From Bdellovibrionales bacterium (GTDB lineage Bacteria > Bdellovibrionota > UBA2428), in assembly GCA_018266335.1 (NCBI GenBank), contig JAFEAR010000183.1:1-6148 (forward strand): a stretch of DNA of 6,148 nt, in the 5' to 3' direction. The notes beneath the pieces were generated by a model. The model was given only the letters and a program-made list of their open reading frames with translations. It did not search any database and was not told where the DNA came from. Made by a program: the position numbers and the translations under genes. Below are positions 1 through 5,672 of this stretch, one piece after another (within the stretch, counting starts at the first letter, position 1; each line of letters opens with the position of its first letter).

Positions 1-2399
1 AGCGAGGCAAGCGGCCAGCGCGACAAAATCTCCTGCAGCTCCGCCTCTGGAAAGGGATAGAGTTGCTCCAGACGGACAACGGCACAACGCCTGCCGCGCT
101 CCGGCGAACGCGCCTCCAGAAGCTCATAGGCGATCTTTCCACTACAAAGGACGATCCGATTCGGCTCTGCATCAGGCGGATCGACGAGAACTCGTTGAAA
201 AACCGTTCCCGATGCGAAGGCTTTGATAGGAGAAACCGCCGCCGCCAAACGCAGTAACTTCTTCGGCGTCAGAACAATCAGCGGTACGCCTTCGCGGGCT
301 CGGGCGTGAGTCCGAAGAAGATGAAAATAGCTCGCCGGCGTCGAGGGATGGGCAATTCGCATATTGTCTCTCGCCGCAGCCTGCAATATCCGCTCAGGCC
401 GGGCGGAGGAATGTTCGGGTCCCTGCCCTTCCAATCCATGTGGCAACAGAACAACCAGCGAACTTCTCTGCAACCACTTTTCGGCAGCGCTCGAAATGAA
501 CTGATCGAAGACAATCTGCGCACCGTTCATGAAATCGCCAAACTGAGCTTCCCAAATTACGAGATGACGAGGGTTCCCAAGCGAATATCCATACTCGAAT
601 CCCAAGACGGCGTATTCGGAAAGTGGAGAATTGTATATGGAGAAGCTTCCGGCCGCATCCGGCATCTGCGCCAGCGGAATATATCGGTCACCGGTTTGGG
701 AATTGATGAACGCGAGATGGCGATGGGAAAAGGAGCCTCTCTCCACATCTTGGCCGGTGAAGCGAATGTCGACACCGTCGTAAAGAAGGCTGCCGAATGC
801 CAGCGCTTCTGCAAATGCCCAAGAGACGCCATTCGATAATTCTCTCCTCCGCTCGGACAAAATCTTTCCAAGTTTTGGACTAACCGCAAAGTGATCCGGC
901 GGCTGCGTCAGGAAATGGCCTACTTTCGCGATCAATTCGGGATCGGCCCCGCTCTCGTTCCTAAGATCAACCGGGTCGGCAACGATGTCATCCGGTGCCT
1001 CGATGCGCTGGTGTTCATACGCTGTTTGCAAGGACGAACGGTAGTTCGCGCGAAATAGCTCCGGCCATTCGCTGTCGCGGCCAACCTCGCTCTGATACTG
1101 CGACGCAATGGAAGACTTTTTGTCGGCGGCGAGATAGTATAGTGGTTGTGTGAAACGCGGCTCATCTATCTCATTGTGACCATTTCTCCGGTAACAAACG
1201 AGATCAATCACTGCATCTTTGCCGAAGGAACTGCGAAAGTCGACGGCAAGTCCTGCCGCGTTCAAGGTGGCGTCCGGATCTTCGCCGTTTAGGTGAAGGA
1301 TGAGGCTGTCGACAGCCTTCCATGCTCCTGTACAATAGAGCGACGAGCGCGCTTCTTTTGGCTCTGTCGTAAATCCGATCTGATTATTAAGAACGATGTG
1401 TATCGTGCCATCCACGGTAAACCCGGATGGCGCGCCCAACTGGATGATTTCCGATACTGAGCCCTGTGCGATGACGCTTGCGTCTGTATGAAGCAATATA
1501 CACACCGCGCTACCGCGACCTCCCAACGCATCCTGCCGTGCCCTCGCATAACCGAGCGCGACAGGATTTATTGCCTCTAGATGAGACGGGTTAGCGAGGA
1601 GCGTCAAAGCGATCTTCCGGTCGCCACGATCTATCACCGTCTTCAAGCCCAAGTGATAGGGCACGTCCGCCGAAACTCCGCCACCTCTAAAAAATGGAAA
1701 TTGCTCCTTCATTTCCGCGAAGAGTGTGGCCAGAGACTTATGAAGAACATTAGCGAGAATATTCAGCCGTCCGCGATGCATGCTTCCCAAAACAATCTCG
1801 CGCGCACCGCGCTCCACACAACCATCAATGACGGCATTGAGCAGGGGAATTATTGTCTCTACTCCTTCGGCACCAAATCGCTTTTTGCCGACGAAACGAA
1901 GCGCCATGAAACGTTCGAATTCCTCTGCCGCGATCAGCTCTCTCAACGCACCTTCGCGAGCCCTTCGAGAAGGCGGCTGTAACGCCTGAGTTTTCGATTC
2001 TATCCAATCCGAGATCGCAAGGTCATCAACGTGACCAATTTCGGCGCAGAGTGTTTGTCGCGAAGCCGCGGCCGGGTTATCAAGCCATCCGAATCCATTC
2101 GGATCGAGACGCTTCCACCGGGCTTCCGCGGCTTTACGCAACAATAATAGACGCGCGGGTGTTGGCCTACCAAGCGGATCGAGATCTGCATAAAGGTGCC
2201 GCGAGTTGGCGGCGAACACGCCTGCGAGCGTTTTAAGCTGAATCGAGCTTGTGCTATTCAAAACGGGCGTCAGAAAATCGTGAAGGAGTTGACCAGCTAC
2301 TTTCCAATCGGAAGACACGGCTTTGGTGTCGGCATCGCCTCTTTCGAAAAGCTCTTCGAGGTACTCAGCACTGGCAAACTGAACGCCGAAATGCGGCAC
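1..2399 (-). CDS. sucA: 2-oxoglutarate dehydrogenase E1 component (SucA-like), divergent paralogue; 3' end beyond left edge
   Basis: Reading the minus strand from GTG 2399 gives 799 codons without a stop, running off the left edge. The family enzyme is the thiamine-diphosphate E1 that decarboxylates 2-oxoglutarate and passes the succinyl group to lipoyl-E2 (SucB). Motifs in order: an N-terminal E2-binding-type segment (ASAEYLEELFERG, about 10-22); ADLDPLG near 70; KRFGAEG near 180; MHRGRLN with H208; PYHLG with H249; NPSHLE 270-275; HTDAS 304-308 followed by NNQIGFTT from 338 (ThDP/Mg site); RRNGHNE 404-410; GQDVERG 549-555; LPHGLEGQGPEHSSAR around H654; LYPFP near 780. The E. coli enzyme is about 930 residues, so roughly 70 are missing here. 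The start is fixed by an in-frame TAA at 2411-2409 and an AAGGA six bases before GTG. Oddities: the usual HGDAA is HTDAS, the N-terminal RGH is SRH, LEGGE is AEGVE, and the YCG...MHI block is shortened. Family assignment is very secure; 2-oxoglutarate as the actual substrate is inferred. Confidence 0.93.
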   Translation of the reverse strand, partial: MPHFGVQFASAEYLEELFERGDADTKAVSSDWKVAGQLLHDFLTPVLNSTSSIQLKTLAGVFAANSRHLYADLDPLGRPTPARLLLLRKAAEARWKRLDPNGFGWLDNPAAASRQTLCAEIGHVDDLAISDWIESKTQALQPPSRRAREGALRELIAAEEFERFMALRFVGKKRFGAEGVETIIPLLNAVIDGCVERGAREIVLGSMHRGRLNILANVLHKSLATLFAEMKEQFPFFRGGGVSADVPYHLGLKTVIDRGDRKIALTLLANPSHLEAINPVALGYARARQDALGGRGSAVCILLHTDASVIAQGSVSEIIQLGAPSGFTVDGTIHIVLNNQIGFTTEPKEARSSLYCTGAWKAVDSLILHLNGEDPDATLNAAGLAVDFRSSFGKDAVIDLVCYRRNGHNEIDEPRFTQPLYYLAADKKSSIASQYQSEVGRDSEWPELFRANYRSSLQTAYEHQRIEAPDDIVADPVDLRNESGADPELIAKVGHFLTQPPDHFAVSPKLGKILSERRRELSNGVSWAFAEALAFGSLLYDGVDIRFTGQDVERGSFSHRHLAFINSQTGDRYIPLAQMPDAAGSFSIYNSPLSEYAVLGFEYGYSLGNPRHLVIWEAQFGDFMNGAQIVFDQFISSAAEKWLQRSSLVVLLPHGLEGQGPEHSSARPERILQAAARDNMRIAHPSTPASYFHLLRTHARAREGVPLIVLTPKKLLRLAAAVSPIKAFASGTVFQRVLVDPPDAEPNRIVLCSGKIAYELLEARSPERGRRCAVVRLEQLYPFPEAELQEILSRWPLAS

Positions 2400-2405
2400 G
2401 ACATA

Positions 2406-2410
2406 TCCTT
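2406..2410 (-). promoter_or_regulatory. Ribosome binding site of the sucA-like gene
   Basis: AAGGA is followed by six bases and then GTG at 2399. The preceding in-frame codon TAA (2411-2409) overlaps it, so no upstream start is possible in this frame. An ATG at 2404-2402 lies closer to the site but is out of frame and hits a stop after a few dozen codons, so GTG is the chosen start. Confidence 0.75.
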
Positions 2411-2700
2411 ATCTGGCCGAAATTGGCGCGATCACATGTGGCACGTGATTTGACGCGGTACTGTAAAAAGCCCGCAAGCCTGCCACCGGTATAACTGTTA
2501 TGTCTTGACACTCGCGCGTCGTCCTTAGCGATAAGGCCGACCTCGAACGCAAACAATCGCAATGCTTTAAAGTGGCATCCGGGATACTGCAGATAATTTG
2601 CAGTTATCGCTAGTTCGCGCTGCACCCGAATATTTGCCGGCAGCCGAAAGCGCTCGCACTGCGATGGTTCGAAGTTGCGTTACAGCCTAGAGGCGATGAT

Positions 2701-2727
2701 GTGAACAGAATGCTGTATTCTGTTCAC
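2701..2727. promoter_or_regulatory. Perfect 27-bp dyad, candidate operator
   Basis: The arm GTGAACAGAAT (2701-2711) is the exact reverse complement of ATTCTGTTCAC (2717-2727), around a 5-base centre GCTGT. The smaller dyad ACAG/CTGT is nested in its left half. Eleven matched pairs with a short centre and no following T-run fit a dimeric repressor or activator site better than a terminator. It lies about 300 bases upstream of the sucA-like start and 65 bases upstream of the recombinase remnant. Which regulator binds it is unknown. Confidence 0.55.
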
Positions 2728-2743
2728 GAAGGATTCCCTTCGT
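2726..2743. repeat. Short inverted repeat (hairpin) adjoining the dyad
   Basis: ACGAAGG (2726-2732) and CCTTCGT (2737-2743) are exact reverse complements around the 4-base loop ATTC. It shares its first two bases with the end of the 2701-2727 dyad. In RNA it would form a compact 7-bp hairpin, but no U-tract follows on either strand, so an intrinsic terminator is not supported. Confidence 0.45.
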
Positions 2744-2792
2744 CAATCCATTCCGCTCGCAAAATTTCTCCGCGGCCGTCTTGGTATTCGCC

Positions 2793-3177
2793 ATGAGTGC
2801 TTCGCTCTTCGATGTAAGGGGAAACCGGAAATACCTCATTGCGAAAGAGCGTTTAGCCTTTGTCTATGCGGCATCGAAAAGCGCCAGCTCATATATCGAC
2901 GTTCTGCCTAACAATGGCATTTACAGGTGCACGCATGTCGGAAGTACTTGCGCTAACTGCGACTAGGATAGACACAGCCGACGAGGCCATAATTTTTGAG
3001 ACTCTGAAGCAACGAAGGAAGCGAGTGTTTCGAGCCGTGCCTGTACCGCGCACGTTGATACCGCTGCTAACCACGTACGGGGTCGATAAGCAGGATCGGC
3101 TTTGGCCTTGGGGCCGCACGACGGCATGGAAGGTCGTAAAAGCGGTGATGCGTGAGGCCGGAATAGCTGAACCTTAG
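2793..3177 (+). pseudogene. Tyrosine recombinase (phage integrase family) remnant, frameshifted and 3'-truncated
   Basis: Two plus-strand frames together read as the front part of a site-specific tyrosine recombinase. The first, from ATG 2793, gives MSASLFDVRGNRKYLIAKER and continues to AASKSAS. Homology then moves to another frame reading TFCLTMAFTGARMSEVLALT, then LKQRRKRVFRAVPVP, RLWPWGRTTAWKVVKAVM and REAGIAEP, ended by TAG 3175-3177. The switch lies within about 2880-2895 and breaks the gene. The box A arginine (TGARMSEV) and the basic strand that carries the catalytic lysine are present. The C-terminal H-x-x-R and tyrosine that follow GLRHGFG in intact relatives are absent. Intact members of this short family are, from memory, about 200 residues; about 125 remain. 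The stop codon is formed by sequence belonging to the neighbouring dehydrogenase. It cannot be catalytically active as it stands. Confidence 0.85.
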
Positions 3178-3178
3178 T
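3170..3178. other. Rearrangement junction between recombinase and dehydrogenase fragments
   Basis: Recombinase homology on the plus strand runs to GIAEP, whose proline codon is 3172-3174. Dehydrogenase homology on the minus strand runs to SAVTK, whose lysine codon is 3175-3173, with a possible further valine at 3172-3170. The two coding fragments therefore meet within a few bases, with no linker and no recognisable insertion-sequence end. The recombinase stop TAG lies entirely in dehydrogenase-derived sequence. Confidence 0.7.
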
Positions 3179-3397
3179 CACGGCAGAGCCGATTTTTTCC
3201 ACAATCCCTGACGCTTCGTGACCGAGAACCGCTGGCAACGAAATCGCGGGGCTCTTCTTGAAGGCCAGATCGGTATGGCACAAGCCAACACCAGCGACGC
3301 GCACGAGGATTTCGTCTTCGTGGGGATCGTCAATCGCGATTGGCTCGATAACAAAACCGCTTTCGGGATCGCGCACAACTGCGGCGGTGATATTCAT
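3173..3397 (-). pseudogene. Zinc-dependent alcohol dehydrogenase (MDR family), N-terminal fragment only
   Basis: From ATG 3397 the minus strand reads MNITAAVVRDPESGFVIEPI, then DEILVRVAGVGLCHTDLA, LPAVLGHEASGIVEKIGSAV and TK, about 75 residues. This is the start of the GroES-like catalytic domain of zinc-containing NAD(P)-dependent alcohol dehydrogenases (aryl-alcohol dehydrogenase type). Catalytic-zinc residues C40 (GLCHTD) and H60/E61 (GHE) are present. The structural-zinc loop, the Rossmann nucleotide-binding domain and the rest of a roughly 370-residue protein are missing. Past residue 75 or 76 the frame stays open to 2963, but it then reads antisense to the recombinase remnant and has no dehydrogenase character. 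GGGA at 3409-3406 is a plausible ribosome binding site. It is divergent from the TetR gene, a usual repressor/target arrangement, so it was probably once part of this locus. Confidence 0.87.
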
Positions 3398-3464
3398 GGT
3401 TCTATTCCCAATCGATTTTGGTTGCCCGCTCTTACCCACCCAAAACCATCCACATGCGGAAGAG

Positions 3465-3488
3465 CAAGCACTTGTAAGCAAACGCTTA
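3465..3488. promoter_or_regulatory. Two adjacent dyads in the divergent tetR/dehydrogenase region, candidate TetR operator
   Basis: CAAG-CA-CTTG (3465-3474) is directly followed by TAAGC-AAAC-GCTTA (3475-3488); both are perfect inverted repeats, with 4- and 5-bp arms. TetR-family regulators commonly bind such sites between themselves and a divergent target. The pair lies 68 bases upstream of the dehydrogenase ATG and about 130 upstream of the tetR ATG, where dehydrogenase promoter elements would be expected. The assignment is by position and symmetry only, and arms this short can arise by chance. Confidence 0.4.
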
Positions 3489-3618
3489 TTAGGAGAAGCC
3501 CAGGCTGTCAAATTGAGAATCTCTGAGCCTCTTCTGCGAGCCTCTTTTGCTATCCGCATTTACAGACTAGATAGAACACTCAGATTCCGCCTCACTTGCA
3601 CCGACATAAGATCGAACA

Positions 3619-4338
3619 ATGACCAGAATGAAACCGCCCAAGAGGCCGTCGACAAAAGTTCCGCAAAAAAAACGGCAGCCGCGAACAGGAGCCGCGACGC
3701 GGCGTGAGATGATCATAGAAGCGGCAAGAACAATCTTCATGCGCGGCGGATTTGCAGGCGCCAGGACCAAGGAAATTGCGATGGAGGCGGGCATTAACGA
3801 GGCCCTCATCTATCGTCACTTCAGTTCCAAGGAAGAGCTCTTCGAAGCGGCCGTGATCGAGCCGCTTGAGCATTGGATGTCGAATTATCATCACATCGGT
3901 GGTCTGGTCGCCAAGACTACGGAGCCGGAAACACAGCTTGAACTAATGACTGGCACGCTGACGGAGTATTTGGCGCAGATAAACGCAATATTGCCGCTGC
4001 TCGGCATCGCGCTTTTCGGCAATCATGAGCATGGCAGGGAATTTTACGTCAAGCGCATGGTTCCAATGATAAACCGTTGGGCTGAACTCACCCGGAAATC
4101 TCTCGCAAAAGGCACGCGCGGCGCTCGGCTCGATCCTTATTTTCTTTCGCGTGCGGGCCTGGGGCTATCTTTCTTTCTCACCGCCGATGCGCGTTTTCGC
4201 GGCGTAAAGATCGACGAGCCGCAACTGGCCAGGCAGATTGCCCAGCTGATGCTGCCGATGTTCGAGCGCAAGGATGTCGATGACAGTCCTGTCTATGATG
4301 CGAAGGCCAACAACAGGAAAGCCAGAAAGCCGGCGTAG
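3619..4338 (+). CDS. TetR/AcrR-family transcriptional regulator
   Basis: A 239-residue protein with the typical TetR layout. A basic, lysine/arginine-rich N-terminal arm (1-25) precedes the DNA-binding three-helix domain at about 28-75. That domain includes IIEAARTIFMRGGFAGARTK and a recognition region reading IAMEAGINEALIYRHFSSKE, both very close to the family pattern. The remaining C-terminal portion, about 160 residues, is the ligand-binding and dimerisation domain and is not informative about ligand. The length is usual for the family, apart from the long basic arm and a basic tail. ATG 3619 is preceded only by a weak purine stretch; ATG 3628 is an alternative start. It is divergent from the dehydrogenase fragment and convergent with the P450 (22 bases apart), so it is most likely a repressor of this locus, responding to a substrate or product of the P450 pathway. 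That role is inferred. Confidence 0.92.
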   Translation: MTRMKPPKRPSTKVPQKKRQPRTGAATRREMIIEAARTIFMRGGFAGARTKEIAMEAGINEALIYRHFSSKEELFEAAVIEPLEHWMSNYHHIGGLVAKTTEPETQLELMTGTLTEYLAQINAILPLLGIALFGNHEHGREFYVKRMVPMINRWAELTRKSLAKGTRGARLDPYFLSRAGLGLSFFLTADARFRGVKIDEPQLARQIAQLMLPMFERKDVDDSPVYDAKANNRKARKPA

Positions 4339-4360
4339 ATCAGCGGCCTTGAAAGCCGAA

Positions 4361-5641
4361 CTACTTTAGGGTGTAGCGGACAGGCAGATCGGTCAGACCG
4401 CTGACAAAACTGGACGCGAGCCATTGCGGTTCACCCGCTAGAGAAATGTTTTCAACGCGATCCATCAGTTCTTCAAAAAATACTCCAATCTCTAACAGCG
4501 CCATGTGCTTGCCCAAACAGACGTGAGGACCATAACCGAACGCGACGTGGCGATTGTTCTGACGGCAGACGTCGAATGTGAAGGGATTCTCGATAGCGTC
4601 TTCGTCGCGATTGCCGGAGGGATAGCAGAGCATTAGGCCATCCCCTTCGCGGACTTTCTTGCCGCGGACTTCACAATCGGAAAGCGCTGTGCGGAAAAAA
4701 TGCTTCACCGGTGTGACCCACCGCACCATTTCTTCGGAAGCCCGCGGCAATAATGTGCGATCCGCGCGGAGCTTGGCGAACTGTTCGGGATTTTGCATCA
4801 GGGCGAGCAGACCGCCCGCGATGGACGAACTGGTGCTATCGTGTCCGGCAGTCGCGATAAGGATGTAATATGACAGCGTTTCGCGATCGCCCATGGGTTG
4901 ACCGTTGATCTGTGCGTTCGAAATCACGGATGCGAGATCGTCCGTGGGATTGGCCCGACGCTTCGCCGTCAAGTCTTTGAAATAGGCCGCGAATTCCGCC
5001 ACCGTCTCAGCGTGTCCAACCCCGGTGCGCACGGCTCGGATCTTTTCGTCCTGAACGCCGAAAATCTCCTGCGAGAGACGTAGCAATTTCGGATGATCTT
5101 CGCGCGGCACACCCAGAATGTGCAGCACGGCGCGCAAGGGATACCAGGCGGCGACATCGCGGGCGAAGTCGCACGCACCGTCCTTGTCGTTCATCGCATC
5201 CAGAGCTTCGCGGGCGAGCGCGCGAAATCCTTCCTGCAGCGGCTTGATCCGCTGTGGCGAAAACCAAGCCTGCGCGAGTTTGCGATACTGCACATGGTCC
5301 GGCGGATCCATGCTGATGAGACTGCGCAAAAGAAGCGGACTTCCACCGGTCTGTTTGCGGTTGAGTTCTTCCTGCTCGATGGGCCGCAGCATAGCGCGCG
5401 GGGCATTCGCGAAAACCGTACTGTTGCGTTCCACATCCATAATATCGCTGTGCCGGGTGACCGCCCAGAACGGCCGGTAGTCCTTCGGTTCGCTCCAGTG
5501 AAGCGGATCGTGCTGGCGCAGATACGAAAACATGTCATCGCACAATGCCGGATTGGCGTAAGTTTTCGGCGAGGCAATGGCATCGTCGATCGTGTCTTGG
5601 CCAAAGGCCGGAAATTCAGCAGACTTCGCAATTACGGACAC
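4361..5641 (-). CDS. Cytochrome P450 monooxygenase
   Basis: A complete 426-residue soluble bacterial P450, with no signal peptide or membrane anchor. It would insert one oxygen atom from O2 into a hydrophobic substrate, using electrons from a ferredoxin and reductase not seen here. Visible motifs: C-helix MDPPDHVQYRKL (111-122); I-helix AGHDST (265-270) with acid D268; K-helix ExxR at E304-R307; NRDEDAIENPFTFD (344-357); heme loop FGYGPHVCLG (368-377) with proximal ligand C375; C-terminal SFVSGLTDLPVRY. The end segment and heme loop resemble P450s acting on terpenoids, steroids or alkyl chains, but the substrate cannot be read from sequence. In most relatives the residue after the I-helix acid is threonine; here it is S269. 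The start is GTG 5641: an in-frame TGA lies at 5656-5654, and TGAGG (5652-5648) sits six bases before the GTG. It follows the PEP-mobile-domain gene by 31 bases, so co-transcription is likely. Confidence 0.96.
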   Translation of the reverse strand: MSVIAKSAEFPAFGQDTIDDAIASPKTYANPALCDDMFSYLRQHDPLHWSEPKDYRPFWAVTRHSDIMDVERNSTVFANAPRAMLRPIEQEELNRKQTGGSPLLLRSLISMDPPDHVQYRKLAQAWFSPQRIKPLQEGFRALAREALDAMNDKDGACDFARDVAAWYPLRAVLHILGVPREDHPKLLRLSQEIFGVQDEKIRAVRTGVGHAETVAEFAAYFKDLTAKRRANPTDDLASVISNAQINGQPMGDRETLSYYILIATAGHDSTSSSIAGGLLALMQNPEQFAKLRADRTLLPRASEEMVRWVTPVKHFFRTALSDCEVRGKKVREGDGLMLCYPSGNRDEDAIENPFTFDVCRQNNRHVAFGYGPHVCLGKHMALLEIGVFFEELMDRVENISLAGEPQWLASSFVSGLTDLPVRYTLK

Positions 5642-5647
5642 GTTCAG

Positions 5648-5652
5648 CCTCA
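5648..5652 (-). promoter_or_regulatory. Ribosome binding site of the P450 gene
   Basis: TGAGG, six bases before GTG 5641. It supports the GTG over the nearby ATG at 5657-5655, which is out of frame with the P450. Confidence 0.65.
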
Positions 5653-5672
5653 GTCATTTGTCGTCCTATCCG

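Larger units (their letters stand above)
2400..2792. other. Non-coding stretch between the sucA-like gene and the recombinase remnant
   Basis: I could recognise no protein in either direction here; the frames that stay open are short and match no family I know. It must hold the promoter of the minus-strand sucA-like gene, but I see no convincing -35/-10 pair on that strand. Structured elements are the two inverted repeats at 2701-2743 and weaker ones further left: CTGCA/TGCAG at 2587-2603, and a separated pair TAGCGATAA (2526-2534) and TTATCGCTA (2604-2612). Confidence 0.6.

Noticed and set aside
2505..2535. A plus-strand promoter: TTGACA at 2505-2510 followed by GATAAG at 2530-2535.
   Set aside because: The -35 is consensus, but the spacer is 19 bases and the -10 is poor, with GCGATA at the better 17-base spacing. 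No gene follows for over 250 bases.
2526..2612. Separated 9-bp inverted repeat TAGCGATAA / TTATCGCTA and the intervening CTGCA-N7-TGCAG.
   Set aside because: Short arms, one pair 69 bases apart, with no associated element. They could easily be chance, so they are mentioned only as content of the non-coding stretch.
63..2625. Many short open frames on both strands across 63-2625, which suggest either small hypothetical genes or a decayed gene.
   Set aside because: They are shadows. A single minus-strand frame is open from 2399 to the left edge with SucA motifs in the right order and spacing, so the gene is neither fragmented nor overlapped by real small genes.
2963..3559. A 198-codon minus-strand open frame as one gene.
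   Set aside because: Only its middle (3397-3173) has dehydrogenase character. The upstream part precedes the natural ATG with its ribosome binding site, and the downstream part is antisense to the recombinase remnant.
4339..4360. A bidirectional terminator between the convergent tetR and P450 genes (CGGC at 4344-4347, GCCG at 4355-4358).
   Set aside because: Only a 4-bp stem with a 7-base loop and no T-run on either strand.
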